Positions 17,412 to 27,016 of a stretch of 64,000 nucleotides of DNA are shown in pieces. Both the position numbers and the translations under genes were made by a program. The stretch comes from Halorarius halobius (GTDB lineage Archaea > Halobacteriota > Halobacteria > Halobacteriales > Haloarculaceae), in assembly GCF_024298865.1 (NCBI RefSeq), contig NZ_CP101161.1:1013227-1077226 (forward strand), given 5' to 3'. The notes under the pieces were generated by a model. It was given only the letters and a program-made list of their open reading frames with translations, searched no databases and was not told where the DNA came from. The first letter of the stretch is position 1; each line of letters begins with the position of its first letter.

Positions 17412-18686
17412 ATGGACTCCATTTCGATGCAGCTACCGGACCCGGCGGCCGCCGCCGAGGAGGGTCACCGGAAGATAGCCTGGGCGCGCGAGCACATGCC
17501 CATCCTGAACGCGCTCCGCGAGGAGTTCGAGGCCGACCGGCCGCTCGACGGCGAAACGGTCGGGATGGCGATGCACGTCGAGGCGAAGACCGCGGCACTG
17601 ACGGAACTGCTCGCGGACGCCGGCGCGGAGGTCGCCATCACCGGCTGTAACCCCCTCTCCACGCACGACGACGTGAGCGCCGCGCTCGACGCCCACGAGA
17701 ACATCACCTCCTACGCCAAGCGGGGGGTCGACGACGACGAGTACTACGCCGCCATCGAGGCGGTCATCGACCACGAGCCCACCATCACGGTCGACGATGG
17801 GATGGACATGGTCGCGGCCATCCACGAGTCGCACCCGAAACTCATCGACTCCATCCTCGGTGGCTGTGAGGAGACGACTACGGGCGTCCACCGTCTGCGC
17901 GCGATGGACGACGACGGCGAACTCCGGTATCCGGTGTTCGCGGTCAACGACACGCCGATGAAGCGGCTGTTCGACAACGTCCACGGGACCGGGGAGTCGT
18001 CGCTGGCGAACATCGCCATGACGACGAACCTCTCGTATGCGGGCAAGACCGTGGTGGTCGCGGGCTACGGCGACTGCGGCCGCGGCGTCGCCAAGAAGGC
18101 CAGCGGCCAGAACGCCCACGTCGTCGTCACCGAGGTCGAACCCCGGCGGGCGCTGGAGGCCCACATGGAGGGGTACGAGGTGACGACGATGCAGGAGGCC
18201 GCCGAGACGGGCGACGTGTTCATCACCACCACCGGAAATCGGGACGTCATCACCCGCGAGCACTTCGAGCGGATGAACGACGGCGTCCTGCTGGCGAACG
18301 CCGGTCACTTCGACGTGGAGGTCAACCTCGACCAGCTATCGGAGCTCGCGGTCGCCGAGCGGGAGGCCCGCGAAGGCGTCCGCGAGTACGAACTCCCCGA
18401 CGGCCGCCGGCTGAACGTGCTCGCGGAGGGTCGGCTGGTCAACCTCGCGTCGCCGGTGGCGCTCGGCCACCCGGTCGAGGTGATGGACCAGAGCTTCGGC
18501 GTGCAGGCCGTCGCCGTCCGCGAAATCGTCGAGAACGGGGACGACTACGGGCCGGGCGTCCACGACGTGCCCGACCGGCTGGACCGGGAGGTCGCCGAAA
18601 TCAAACTGGCGGCGGAGGGCGTCGAGATAGACGACCTGAGCGACGAACAGCGCGAGTACATGGAGTCGTGGGACCACGGTACCTGA
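17412..18686 (+). CDS. ahcY: adenosylhomocysteinase (SAH hydrolase)
   Basis: A 424-residue NAD-dependent enzyme that splits S-adenosylhomocysteine into adenosine and homocysteine, regenerating the methyl cycle. Visible signatures are [30 protein letters not shown], and the NAD motif [31 protein letters not shown] is also present. In some archaea the enzyme acts on S-inosylhomocysteine produced by DadD, whose gene is upstream. A TATA-like gtttagg at 17382-17388 lies about 27 bp before the ATG, suggesting leaderless mRNA. Confidence 0.96.
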   Translation: MDSISMQLPDPAAAAEEGHRKIAWAREHMPILNALREEFEADRPLDGETVGMAMHVEAKTAALTELLADAGAEVAITGCNPLSTHDDVSAALDAHENITSYAKRGVDDDEYYAAIEAVIDHEPTITVDDGMDMVAAIHESHPKLIDSILGGCEETTTGVHRLRAMDDDGELRYPVFAVNDTPMKRLFDNVHGTGESSLANIAMTTNLSYAGKTVVVAGYGDCGRGVAKKASGQNAHVVVTEVEPRRALEAHMEGYEVTTMQEAAETGDVFITTTGNRDVITREHFERMNDGVLLANAGHFDVEVNLDQLSELAVAEREAREGVREYELPDGRRLNVLAEGRLVNLASPVALGHPVEVMDQSFGVQAVAVREIVENGDDYGPGVHDVPDRLDREVAEIKLAAEGVEIDDLSDEQREYMESWDHGT

Positions 18687-18718
18687 CGGAGAGACCAGTT
18701 CCACCGCCCCCTCCCGCC

Positions 18719-18725
18719 TTTTAAG
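18719..18725 (+). promoter_or_regulatory. TATA box of hjc
   Basis: The heptamer ttttaag lies 26-32 bp upstream of ATG 18751, giving a leaderless or near-leaderless transcript. Confidence 0.6.
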
Positions 18726-18750
18726 CCCCCTGACGCCCGAGAGTGGGTAG

Positions 18751-19272
18751 ATGGTCGACGCGAACTCGAAGGGGGACCGCCGCGAGCGCGAACTCGTCAA
18801 CCTGCTCGACGACAGCGGCTTCGCGGTGATGCGCGCGCCCGCCTCGGGCTCCGCGACGGACCGCGAACTTCCGGACGTGCTGGCGGGTGACGGCGACCGC
18901 TTCTACGCCATCGAGGCGAAGTCGTCGTCGGGCCGCCCCATCTATCTCGACGGCGAAGAGGTGGAGGCGCTGGTGTACTTCTCGCGAAACTTCGGCGCGA
19001 AACCCCGGGTCGCGGCCCGCTTCGACAACGAGGACTGGTTCTTCTTCCACCCGGCGGACCTGTACGTCACCGACGGCGGCAACTACCGGGTGAAGAAGGA
19101 GACGGCGCTGGCGGAGGGCGAGGACCTCGCGGAGTTGACCGGCGACTCGCGGAAGGTCACCTTCGACGAGATAGGCGTCGACGACGGCCCGGACCAGGAG
19201 ACGCTGGACGTGCTGGCGGCCGTCGAGGCCGGCGACCTCTCGGTCGAGGAGGCCGCCGAGATGCTGGAGTAG
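18751..19272 (+). CDS. hjc: Holliday junction resolvase Hjc
   Basis: A 173-residue archaeal Hjc-type nuclease. It has the N-terminal [18 protein letters not shown] helix with the conserved Glu. The nuclease core follows ([20 protein letters not shown], with the D...E-x-K metal site). The core ends near residue 125. A C-terminal extension (about 145-173, [20 protein letters not shown]) forms a small helical tail. Hjc resolves four-way junctions formed in recombination and stalled-fork repair. Its location near priL and the origin fits other replication genes here. Confidence 0.93.
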   Translation: MVDANSKGDRRERELVNLLDDSGFAVMRAPASGSATDRELPDVLAGDGDRFYAIEAKSSSGRPIYLDGEEVEALVYFSRNFGAKPRVAARFDNEDWFFFHPADLYVTDGGNYRVKKETALAEGEDLAELTGDSRKVTFDEIGVDDGPDQETLDVLAAVEAGDLSVEEAAEMLE

Positions 19273-19287
19273 CGTTCGACGGGAGCG

Positions 19288-19923
19288 TTACAGCAACTGC
19301 TGGTCCTGCCGGTCGAGCCGCGAGTGGGGGAACGCGTACCGCTTCAGTTCCGAGAGCGCCTGCTGGCGGTTCCCCGAAAAGGGGTAGACGACCTCGATTA
19401 CGGGGTCGTCCGGTGGGTACCCCTCGTTGGTGTCGTAGGAGGCGACGGTGCGGTCCGTCCCCTCGATGACCCACTCGTCGGCGCGCTCGTCCGTCGGCCG
19501 GGCGACGACGACGAGGTCGCCCGTCTCCCGGTCGCGGGCCACGTCGCCGGGGTCGAATCGGCAGTCGTCACAGAGCGCCGGGCCCGTCTCCGGCAGGAAG
19601 CGGTCGTGGCCGCAGGCGGCACACTGCCCCTCGCGTTTCCCCGGCGGCGGCACCTCGCGGCGCGTTATCTCGATGGCGACGCGCCGGAGGTGTTTGCATC
19701 TCTCCCCGCGGATGCTGGCGTCGGGACAGGTACAGCGGTGGGCGGGCAGGTCCACGACGTAGCGGTTCCCGGACTGGGCGTCGACGGCGTAGCGGCCGCT
19801 CCCGAGCGGCGTGACCGCCATCGCTTCGGTCCACGCGCGGGCCGAGCGGTCGTCCAGTCGGCCGACGTCGGGTGCGAGCGGCCGTTTCTCCGATGACGCG
19901 GCTGTGTGTTCGAGGTGCGTCAT
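19288..19923 (-). CDS. SWIM zinc-finger protein
   Basis: A 211-residue protein. A SWIM motif (CTCPDASIRGERCKH; Cys 64, 66, 76 and His 78) follows a beta segment RYAVDAQSGNRYVVDLPA. A second zinc ribbon follows (CAACGHD then CDDCRFD). The C-terminal half (about 140-211) is a compact domain containing VASYDTNEGYPPDDPVIEVV. SWIM domains bind DNA or proteins and occur in recombination-related and transposase contexts. Here it is convergent with hjc. Exact role unknown. Confidence 0.8.
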   Translation of the reverse strand: MTHLEHTAASSEKRPLAPDVGRLDDRSARAWTEAMAVTPLGSGRYAVDAQSGNRYVVDLPAHRCTCPDASIRGERCKHLRRVAIEITRREVPPPGKREGQCAACGHDRFLPETGPALCDDCRFDPGDVARDRETGDLVVVARPTDERADEWVIEGTDRTVASYDTNEGYPPDDPVIEVVYPFSGNRQQALSELKRYAFPHSRLDRQDQQLL

Positions 19924-20058
19924 AGTATCGACGGGGCGTGCCCGTCTCCACCCGAACCGAGGGGGCGAACGACCCTAAGGCGTTCGACCGTTCACGCCGG
20001 TTCGCTCCGCCGAACGGCCTTCGAAGGGCTTTTGCGGCGGCCCGCCGGACCGCCAGCC

Positions 20059-20259
20059 ATGCAAATAGAGGGGGAGACGCTCCTCGAAATCGGCGTCTCC
20101 GTGGTCGCGGTCGTCCTGTTCGTCGCGGCCGTCATGGCCGTCAGCGCGAGCCACGGTGGTGCCCAGTTGACGAGTTCGGGCGCGACGCTCGTCGTCGGTA
20201 CCGTCGTCGGCTTCATCTTCCTGATGACAGCGGTCGGCGTGTTCCTCGACCGCCGGTAG
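20059..20259 (+). CDS. two-helix small membrane protein
   Basis: A 66-residue protein with two transmembrane segments (IGVSVVAVVLFVAAVMAV and LVVGTVVGFIFLMTAVGVFL) separated by a short polar loop SASHGGAQLTSSGA. It ends with a basic tail LDRR. It lies between the SWIM gene (divergent) and priL (convergent). Similar short proteins are common in haloarchaeal genomes; function is unknown. Confidence 0.7.
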   Translation: MQIEGETLLEIGVSVVAVVLFVAAVMAVSASHGGAQLTSSGATLVVGTVVGFIFLMTAVGVFLDRR

Positions 20260-20275
20260 CGCGACCCGACGGCCG

Positions 20276-21304
20276 TCAGTCGTCGGCGGGTACGTCGCCG
20301 GCCAGCCGCTTCTCGTAGTAGGCGAGCGGATGCCCGATGGACGCACAGAGGTCGTCCGGGTCGTGACAGTCGTCGTTCGCCTGCATCGTCTCGCAGGAGG
20401 GGGGTGCAAACTGTGCGCCGTCGCCCGCGAGTCGTTCGTACTGGTACCGCAGGTCGTCGGCCGCATCGAGGTCACGGACGCCCAGAAGCGCCGCGACTTG
20501 CTCGAACGGCGCGCCCGTGCTGGCGAGAAAGGAGAGGAGCGCGAACCGGCCGGTGTCGCCCAACTCCCCGTTTCGCCCCCGCTCCGCGAGCGCCTGCACG
20601 CAGGGCGGGAACGACTCGGGGGCGAACGTGTCCACGTCGCGGGTCGACTCGACCGCGGACAGCGACTCGCGGAGCCGTTCGACCTCCCCGGAGAGCGCCC
20701 CCGCGATGGGTTCGGGCACCGACAGCGGCAGGCCGTCGGCCACGCGCCGGCGCACCGCCTCCCGGAGCAGGTCGTACAGTTCCCGGCGGCGGACGTCGAC
20801 GCGGCCGTCGTGGAGCGCGCGGGTCGCCAGCCGCCAGTCGTCGCCCAGCGGCGCCGCGAGTCGGAGGTACGCCCCCACCGCCACGGAGAAACGGCCGTCG
20901 CCCGTCGGCTCGACGTCGCCCGCGAGGTCGAAATCCGCGAGCAGGGCATCGAGGCCGAGCGTGTCCTCGGCCGTGCTCTTGAGTTGAGCGTCCTCGTCGA
21001 AGTCGTCGGTGAACCGCTCGTACGCCTGGGTCGCCTCCGCGCGGGCGTACTTCTCGACGGCGCCCGGCACGTCCAGAAGCGAGACGAGTACGCGTGCGAC
21101 CGGGTACGACAGCAGTTCCGCGCGCGTCCCCCACCGGGTCTGCGGGGCGACGCTACCGGCCACCAGGGCCCGCTCGACGCGCTCGACGCCCCGGTCGACG
21201 GGCGCGCCGCCCTCCCGGACGACGGCCGCGAGGTCCACGTCCGCCTGCTCGACCGCGTCTCGGGACGCGCCGAGGAACGGGTAGCGGGCGTGGAGCGACT
21301 GCAT
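20276..21304 (-). CDS. priL: DNA primase large subunit PriL
   Basis: A 342-residue archaeo-eukaryotic primase large subunit, which with PriS makes replication primers. The C-terminal 4Fe-4S domain is recognised by four cysteines at about 235 (FPPCVQAL), 304 (PPSCETM), 313 (NDDCHDP) and 320 (DDLCASI). These are followed by HPLAYYEKRL. The N-terminal helical domain begins SLHARYPFL. The PriS gene is not in the window. Full length for the family. Confidence 0.93.
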   Translation of the reverse strand: MQSLHARYPFLGASRDAVEQADVDLAAVVREGGAPVDRGVERVERALVAGSVAPQTRWGTRAELLSYPVARVLVSLLDVPGAVEKYARAEATQAYERFTDDFDEDAQLKSTAEDTLGLDALLADFDLAGDVEPTGDGRFSVAVGAYLRLAAPLGDDWRLATRALHDGRVDVRRRELYDLLREAVRRRVADGLPLSVPEPIAGALSGEVERLRESLSAVESTRDVDTFAPESFPPCVQALAERGRNGELGDTGRFALLSFLASTGAPFEQVAALLGVRDLDAADDLRYQYERLAGDGAQFAPPSCETMQANDDCHDPDDLCASIGHPLAYYEKRLAGDVPADD

Positions 21305-21398
21305 GAGCAGGTGGTTGCGGGGGCCGCCGAATAAACGCGACGGTCGCTAGCAGATAGTCGAAGGAAACGGGGCTGGAACGTCGGGACGACGGCTGTGA

Positions 21399-21555
21399 AC
21401 ACCTCGAAAGTCCCACCCCTGATGCTTGGTCAATCAACGTGGGCGGGACTGAAAGGGGCGGTCAGCTACGGGAAGCCCGGCGACGCAAGCACGCGAGCGA
21501 AGCGAGCGCGCACAGCGAGCCGCGCGACCGTAGCTGACCGGGGCTTTCGAGGTGT
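21399..21555. repeat. nested inverted-repeat element, MITE-like or structured RNA
   Basis: In the 298-bp gap between priL and the XPD-like gene, acacctcgaaagtccc (from 21399) is mirrored by gggctttcgaggtgt (to 21555). Inside, ggtcagctacgg (21460-21471) is perfectly mirrored by ccgtagctgacc (21528-21539). The interior contains ggactgaaaggggc and an agcgagcgaagcgagcgc stretch of a type recurrent in haloarchaeal spacers. No reading frame fits. It may be a non-autonomous repeat or a structured transcript. Confidence 0.6.
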
Positions 21556-21602
21556 CGTCGGCGGTCGCCTGTCACCGCGTCGTCCGTTCACTCCACAGCG
21601 TC

Positions 21603-24032
21603 CTACTCGCCGTGCGTGCTCCAGAACCGGTCCAGTCCGAGCGACAGCATATCCGGGGAGACCGGCTGGAACTCCTCGCGTTCGGGGCCGAGATACGCCC
21701 GGCAGGAGTCCCAGGAGTCGCGGGCGTACCGCTCGTCGAGCAGGACCCGGACGCCCACCTCCTCGGGGCCGCGGATGACGCGGCCGATGGCCTGCCGCGC
21801 CTTGCGGACCGCGGGCACCGTCAACGCCGTCTCGAACCCACCGCGGGACGTTCCGCCCCGCGAGCCTCCGCTCGTTCCACTCGCGGAGACGTCGCCGAAC
21901 TCGCGGTCGTAGGCGGTCTTGACCGCTCGCGTGCGTGGCGAGGCGGTGTTGATGATGGGGACGCCGACGACCACCGCGGCCGAGAGGCGGTCGCCGCGGT
22001 AGTCGACGCCCTCCGTGAGCGTTCCCCGGAGGGAGGTGACGAGCACCTTCCCCTCGCCGTCGAAGAACTCGCTTTTCAGGTCCTCCGTGACGGCGTCGCG
22101 GCTGGATTCGTCGACGAGGACGGGCTTGTCGACCGACGACAGGACCTCGGCGGCCCACTCCGCCTCCGCGTAGTTGGGCATCCCGACGAGCACGTTGCCC
22201 GGACTGCGGGCTACCTCACGGATGGCGTCGGCGTACACGCGGCGGGTCTCGTTCCGCTCGCCGGGCGCACCCCGGTTCGCGTGGGTGAACTTCGGCGTGG
22301 CGACGGCGAACGACGCCCGGTTCTCCTCGGGGAACCCCAGCCCGTAGGTCCGGCGCTCGACGGGGCGGTCCTCCTCGTCGCGGAGGTGCTGGAGGCCGGT
22401 GACGCGCTCGAACACGTCGAGCGGCGCGAGCGTCGCGCTCATCAGGACGCCGCCGCCGAACTCGCCGAGTTGGTCCGCGATGGCGTCGCCGGGCACGCAG
22501 TTCTGGATGGAGAGGCGCGCGTTGTACGCCCGCCGCCACGAGTCCGCGGGTTCGGTGTCGTCCCAGGTTCGCTCTAGCTCTATCTCGCGGAAGTAGTTCT
22601 CGTGGTCGTTGCGGTACCACGCGCCGAGCACGCGCCCGACGCCCGGCGCCGCGCGCTGTTTGTCCTCGTCTTCGGCCTCGTCCAGGATGCGGGAGACGAC
22701 GGCCCCGACCGTCTCCGCGCGCGACCAGACGGCGTCCGTGTAGCCGGCCCGGTCGGCCCACTCGCTGATTCCGTCGGGGGCCGGCTCCTCGGGGTCGCGC
22801 AGGGGGAGTTCCGCGTCCGGCAGGTCGGTCATGTTCGCGCGCCACCCCCTATGTTCGGCGTTCAGGTGTGCGGTCACCCGGCGGTCGAGTTCCTCGCGCA
22901 GGTCACGGAGGAACTCGCGGGTGCGCTGGAGTTCCTCGACGGTCACGTCGGCGTCGTCCAGTTCCGCGCGGATGAGGTCGCGCGCCTCCGAGAGACCCGC
23001 CGAGGTGCGCTGGCCCCCTTCGCCGTCGAGGGTCAACGGTTGGACGACTCGCGCGAGTTCGCTCTCGGCGTCGCGGAGGCTGGCGTCCGCGACGGAATCG
23101 GAGACGAGGTCACGGACCCGCGGTTCGAGCATGTGCGCCTCGTCACAGACCACGAACGTCTCGGAATCGAGGAGGGCACCCGTGAAGGAGCCGACCGTCA
23201 CGGGGTCGAACGCGTGGTAGTAGTTGCCGACGACCACCTCGACGTGGGGGAGCACGGCGCCCATCATCGAGTGCGGGCAGGTGCCGTGACCCGCCGACAG
23301 CCGCACCAGGTCCTCGCTCTCGATGAGACCCATGTCGGTGAAGTCGAACGGGACGGCCTCCGCGGGGTCGCCCTCCTCCGGCAGGTCGTCGAGGAACTGC
23401 GCGTAGAACGGGCAGTACTCCACGTCCGCCATGCCGTCGGCGTACTCGGCGGTGTCGGGCGGGTACGGCGTGGGTTCCCCGAGCACCTCCATGAACTCCG
23501 CGCCCTCCCGGCCGGAGTCCGCGAGCCCCACCTGCTGGGAGCGGGCCTGTGACGCCAGCGCGCCGGCGGTCGTCTCCTCGGTGAGGCCGCGCGTACGCTC
23601 GCGGAGCCCCTCACAGCGCTCGTAGACGGTCTCGTCGTCGATGCCCGCGGTGCCGGTGATGTTGTACGGGCAGACGTCGGCCTTCCCGACGAGCGTCATC
23701 GCGGTGACGGGCGCGTAGTCGTCGGGGAGGTTGGCGTTCATCGTCCGCAGGTCGGCCTCGAACTGGCGCAACTGCTGTTTGACGCTGGTGAGCACGACGA
23801 CGCGTTCGAACGACGAGTCGGGGTCGCGCACGAGGTGGACGCCGGCGGTCAACGCGAGCATCGTCTTGCCCGTCCCGCAGGCGCCCTCGACCGCGAGGAA
23901 GCCGTTCTCGCGGGCGGTTTCGACGGCCGCGTCGATGCCGTCGGCCTGCTCGGGGTACGGCTCCTCGTGGCCGAACACGTCGCGCCAGTCGCCGGCCTCG
24001 GTCACGTTCTCGGGGAGCGGTCCGGCGGCCAT
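21603..24032 (-). CDS. XPD/Rad3-like iron-sulfur DNA helicase
   Basis: An 809-residue superfamily 2 helicase. Walker A is GACGTGKT (about 50-57) and the DEAH box CDEAH (about 297-300). Four cysteines (about 121, 140, 207, 252) form the Fe-S domain of XPD/FancJ/DinG relatives. C-terminal helicase motifs include VLMSATLAPLDVF, LVTSLRGTLTEGVDYRG and RQAIGRVIRG. A Gly/Ser-rich insertion (SASGTSGGSRGGTSRGG) lies near residue 710. Such 5'-3' helicases act in repair. I chose ATG 24032; sequence upstream to 24119 is open but has only a TTG. Confidence 0.9.
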   Translation of the reverse strand: MAAGPLPENVTEAGDWRDVFGHEEPYPEQADGIDAAVETARENGFLAVEGACGTGKTMLALTAGVHLVRDPDSSFERVVVLTSVKQQLRQFEADLRTMNANLPDDYAPVTAMTLVGKADVCPYNITGTAGIDDETVYERCEGLRERTRGLTEETTAGALASQARSQQVGLADSGREGAEFMEVLGEPTPYPPDTAEYADGMADVEYCPFYAQFLDDLPEEGDPAEAVPFDFTDMGLIESEDLVRLSAGHGTCPHSMMGAVLPHVEVVVGNYYHAFDPVTVGSFTGALLDSETFVVCDEAHMLEPRVRDLVSDSVADASLRDAESELARVVQPLTLDGEGGQRTSAGLSEARDLIRAELDDADVTVEELQRTREFLRDLREELDRRVTAHLNAEHRGWRANMTDLPDAELPLRDPEEPAPDGISEWADRAGYTDAVWSRAETVGAVVSRILDEAEDEDKQRAAPGVGRVLGAWYRNDHENYFREIELERTWDDTEPADSWRRAYNARLSIQNCVPGDAIADQLGEFGGGVLMSATLAPLDVFERVTGLQHLRDEEDRPVERRTYGLGFPEENRASFAVATPKFTHANRGAPGERNETRRVYADAIREVARSPGNVLVGMPNYAEAEWAAEVLSSVDKPVLVDESSRDAVTEDLKSEFFDGEGKVLVTSLRGTLTEGVDYRGDRLSAAVVVGVPIINTASPRTRAVKTAYDREFGDVSASGTSGGSRGGTSRGGFETALTVPAVRKARQAIGRVIRGPEEVGVRVLLDERYARDSWDSCRAYLGPEREEFQPVSPDMLSLGLDRFWSTHGE

Positions 24033-24143
24033 GAGCGTGTCGGAGTTGGGTCCCGGGTTCGTACTTGAACCTTCGCCGGCGGCCCGCGGGGCCCCGACGA
24101 GCAACCCAAGCGTTAACAATCAGAATGATAAATAATGATGAAT

Positions 24144-24296
24144 ATGAGCGTCCACGGGTTCGTCACCTCGATGTTCGCCACCGGGCCGCGGTACGTCTAC
24201 GAGTGTCGGGACTGCGGGGCGACGCTGGAGGCAGGGGCGACCGTCTGTCCGTACTGCGGGCCGACCGACGTGGTGGAGTTCGACCTGCAGGGGTAG
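24144..24296 (+). CDS. small zinc-ribbon protein
   Basis: A 50-residue protein (MSVHGFVTSMFATGPRYVYE, then C-R-D-C, 12 residues, CPYC). The pair of CxxC motifs forms a rubredoxin-like zinc ribbon near the middle. Two further in-frame ATGs lie 6 and 9 bp upstream (24138, 24135), in an AT-rich stretch that also serves as promoter region. The function of these stand-alone ribbons is unknown; nucleic acid or protein binding is plausible. Confidence 0.7.
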   Translation: MSVHGFVTSMFATGPRYVYECRDCGATLEAGATVCPYCGPTDVVEFDLQG

Positions 24297-24354
24297 CGGC
24301 CCGGCGAGCGCGCAACGACCAACGGTTTACGCGTCGAGGCGTCTACCTCCCGGT

Positions 24355-24912
24355 ATGAGCGACGAGTTCGACGAGGCGGCCTGGCGCCGCGAACTGGAGT
24401 CCCACCGCGAGACGAAAGACGAGTTCTTCGCGTCGAATCGGCAGTCGCCCATTCCGGCGGAGGAGCGCGAGGCGTTCGACGGCCTGTCGTACTTCGACCC
24501 GGACGCCGGCTACCGGGTGACCGCCGCCGTCGAACCCGTCGAGGGCGACGACACCGTGACGATGGACACCACCGTCGACACCGAACTCGAGTACGAGCGC
24601 GTCGCGCGTCTCCGGTTCGAGTTGGGCGGCGAGGAGCGGACGCTGGTCGCCTACCAGCAGGTCGACGGCCGGGGAGATTCGCTGTTCGTCCCGTTCCGGG
24701 ACAAGACGACCGGCCAGCAGACGTACCCCGCGGGCCGGTACATGGAGTTCGAACTCGACGGCGACGTGCACGAGGCCGACGAGGTACCGCTGGACTTCAA
24801 CCTCGCGTACCACCCGTTCTGTGCGTACAACGAGGCGTTCGCGTGCCCGCTCCCGCCCGAGGAGAACTGGCTCGAGGTCGAAATCGAGGCGGGCGAGCGA
24901 CTGCCGGCGTAA
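24355..24912 (+). CDS. DUF1684 family protein
   Basis: A 185-residue protein with the family hallmarks. It opens with the N-terminal WRRELESHRETKDEFFASNR. A GLSYFDPDAGYRV segment follows, and further on comes the characteristic FRDKTTGQQTYPAGRYMEFE. The protein ends with the segment FNLAYHPFCAYNEAFACPLPP. DUF1684 proteins are cytoplasmic beta-rich proteins of unknown activity found in bacteria and haloarchaea. The stop codon is 3 bp from the stop of the convergent permease gene. Confidence 0.88.
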   Translation: MSDEFDEAAWRRELESHRETKDEFFASNRQSPIPAEEREAFDGLSYFDPDAGYRVTAAVEPVEGDDTVTMDTTVDTELEYERVARLRFELGGEERTLVAYQQVDGRGDSLFVPFRDKTTGQQTYPAGRYMEFELDGDVHEADEVPLDFNLAYHPFCAYNEAFACPLPPEENWLEVEIEAGERLPA

Positions 24913-24914
24913 CG

Positions 24915-26369
24915 TCAGTCGTCTAGTCCGTCGGCGGCCGCCCCGCGCTCGCCGGCGGGCGACTCCTCCTCGCCGCGGTTGACGGCGAGATACGCGACCA
25001 GTCCGAACAGTATCCAGCCGCCGGTGAGCGCCAGCGCCAGCGGGTCCGTCCGCAGGAGATACTCGACCAGCACGGCCGTGAGCGCGAGGTTCAGGACGAT
25101 GCCTAGCACCGGCGGGAGCGGGTACAGCGGCATCTCGTACGGGCGGGTCATGTTCGGCCGCTCCCGGCGGAGTTTGATGACCGCGCCGTTGACGACGACG
25201 AACGACAGCAGGAAGAACAGACTCGACATGTTGCCGGCGCTCTTCGTCGGCAACACGACGGCCAGAAGCATCACGACGGAACTGGCGACGATGGCGACGA
25301 ACGGCGTGCCGAACCGGTGGTGGATGCGGCCGACGGGCGCGAGCAGTTGCCCCTCCCGACCCATCGAGAACGCGACCCGCGAGGAGGCGATGACGACGGC
25401 GTTCAGCGCCGTCAGCGTCGAGAACACCGCACCGAACACGATGACCGCACCCCCCTCGCCGATGACCGGGAACTCGGGCATGAAACTCGTCGCGGCCGCC
25501 GCGATGCCCGCCTCGCCCGCCTCCGCTAGCCCCGCCGCCCCGAGCGTGCCGATGGCGACGGTGACGACGGCGAGGTAGACGACGACGGTGACGGCGAGGC
25601 TGATGAAGATGGCCCGCGGGATGTTCTTCCGGGGGTTCTTCACTTCCTCCGTCACCGTGGTGATGAGGTCGTACCCCTCGAACGCGATGAACGTCAGCCC
25701 CATCGCCGGCAACAGCGAGAAGGCGGTCCGGTCGCCCGTGAACAGCGGCTGGAACTCCGCGCCGGGCGCGAACGCGGGCGCCGCGACGCCGAACGCGACG
25801 AACACGACGAGGATGGCTACCTTGACCGCCGTGAACACCGTCTCGAGGCTCCCGCTGGCGGCCGTCGAGACGGCGTTCACGCTCACGAGAAGCAGGACCG
25901 CCGTGGCCGCAAGCGCCACCGTCGCGGGCAGGTCGACGGGTACGACCGGGACCGCGACGGCGCCGACCTGCTCCGGCGGCGGCACGTAGCCGTACACGTG
26001 GAGGAGTTCGAGGAAGTTGGGGGCGAAGCCGAGCGCGTACAGCGTCCCGGCTATCATGTACGCGAACCACAGCATCCACCCCATCACGAACGCGGGGAGG
26101 TCCGCGAACACCTCGCGGACGAACGCGTAGCCGCCGCCCGACTTCGGGATGGCGGAGGCGAGTTCCGCGTACGACAGCCCCGTGAACGCCGTGACGACGC
26201 CGTTGAGCGCGAACACGAGGATGGCACCTGGGCCGGCTATCTCGGCGGCCAGCCCCGTCAGCACGAAGATGCCCGCACCTATCATCGCGCCCATCCCTAT
26301 CATCGTCGCGTCGAGCAGGCCAAGTTCCGCCGCCGGGTCGCGCTGGCGACCCTGACTCTCCGGGCTCAT
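24915..26369 (-). CDS. APC-superfamily amino-acid permease
   Basis: A 484-residue transporter with about 12 helices. The first helix carries the substrate-binding GMGAMIGAGIFVLTG motif, and a conserved FIAFEGYDLITTVTEEVKNP segment lies in helix 6-7. The C-terminus is acidic and cytoplasmic. It starts at ATG 26369, overlapping the TGA of the upstream TrkA-like gene (ATGA). This pairing suggests that the RCK-type protein gates or regulates the permease. Substrate unknown; a cationic or neutral amino acid is likely by family. Confidence 0.9.
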   Translation of the reverse strand: MSPESQGRQRDPAAELGLLDATMIGMGAMIGAGIFVLTGLAAEIAGPGAILVFALNGVVTAFTGLSYAELASAIPKSGGGYAFVREVFADLPAFVMGWMLWFAYMIAGTLYALGFAPNFLELLHVYGYVPPPEQVGAVAVPVVPVDLPATVALAATAVLLLVSVNAVSTAASGSLETVFTAVKVAILVVFVAFGVAAPAFAPGAEFQPLFTGDRTAFSLLPAMGLTFIAFEGYDLITTVTEEVKNPRKNIPRAIFISLAVTVVVYLAVVTVAIGTLGAAGLAEAGEAGIAAAATSFMPEFPVIGEGGAVIVFGAVFSTLTALNAVVIASSRVAFSMGREGQLLAPVGRIHHRFGTPFVAIVASSVVMLLAVVLPTKSAGNMSSLFFLLSFVVVNGAVIKLRRERPNMTRPYEMPLYPLPPVLGIVLNLALTAVLVEYLLRTDPLALALTGGWILFGLVAYLAVNRGEEESPAGERGAAADGLDD

Positions 26370-27016
26370 CCCTGGAACAGTTGCCGGACCTCGTCGGCCA
26401 CGTCCGGTTCGACGGCCACGAGATACGTCCGCCCCGCTTCGAGCACCGTGTCGGGGTGGGGGACGTGGTCGCCGGCGGCGTCCGAGACGACGAGACTCCC
26501 CCGGGGAAGCGCCACCTCCGCGAGGCTCCGGCCGGCGACGGGCGCGCCCTCGAGGACCCGCATCTCCGCGACCTCCAGTTCGCCCGGGAGCGTCTCAACC
26601 GACCGGACGGTGTCGCCGGTGATGGCGTTGACCGCGGCGCGGGCCCCCGACCGCTCGGGGAAGATGGTGGCGTCGACAACCTCCTCGTACCCCTCGGCCC
26701 CCTCGGGCGTGGCAACGCGGATGGCCGTCCGGATGTCGGGGTTGACGCGGGCCGCGAGCACGCACGCGCCCAGGTTCGACCCGGGATTGGCAGTCAGGCC
26801 GACGATGGCGTCGGCGCTCTCGGGGTCGGCCTGCCGGAGGATGTCCGGCCGCGTGCCGTCGCCCTCGATGACCGTCGCGAAGTAGGCGTCCGCGAGGCGT
26901 TCACACCGGTCCGGGTCCCGTTCGACGATGACGACGTCGTGGCCGCGGTCGTGGAGCGCCTGCGCGGCGTGGTACCCCACCCGACCGCCGCCGACGAGGA
27001 TGACGCGGAGGTCCAT
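26366..27016 (-). CDS. TrkA-type RCK regulatory subunit (TrkA-N and TrkA-C)
   Basis: A 216-residue protein. An N-terminal Rossmann RCK domain has the NAD-binding VGGGRVGYHAAQAL motif and ERDPDRCERLAD. A C-terminal TrkA-C domain (about 130-216) starts near VETLPGELEVAEMRV. It begins at ATG 27016. The gene is upstream of, and translationally coupled to, an APC amino-acid permease rather than a Trk potassium channel. Similar pairs are common in haloarchaea, and regulation of the permease by nucleotides is a reasonable inference. Confidence 0.88.
   Translation of the reverse strand: MDLRVILVGGGRVGYHAAQALHDRGHDVVIVERDPDRCERLADAYFATVIEGDGTRPDILRQADPESADAIVGLTANPGSNLGACVLAARVNPDIRTAIRVATPEGAEGYEEVVDATIFPERSGARAAVNAITGDTVRSVETLPGELEVAEMRVLEGAPVAGRSLAEVALPRGSLVVSDAAGDHVPHPDTVLEAGRTYLVAVEPDVADEVRQLFQG

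Noticed and set aside
24032..24119. N-terminal extension of the XPD-like helicase
   Set aside because: The upstream frame is open but begins only at a TTG and encodes a Gly/Ala/Ser-rich stretch. ATG 24032 gives a normal XPD-like N-terminus.
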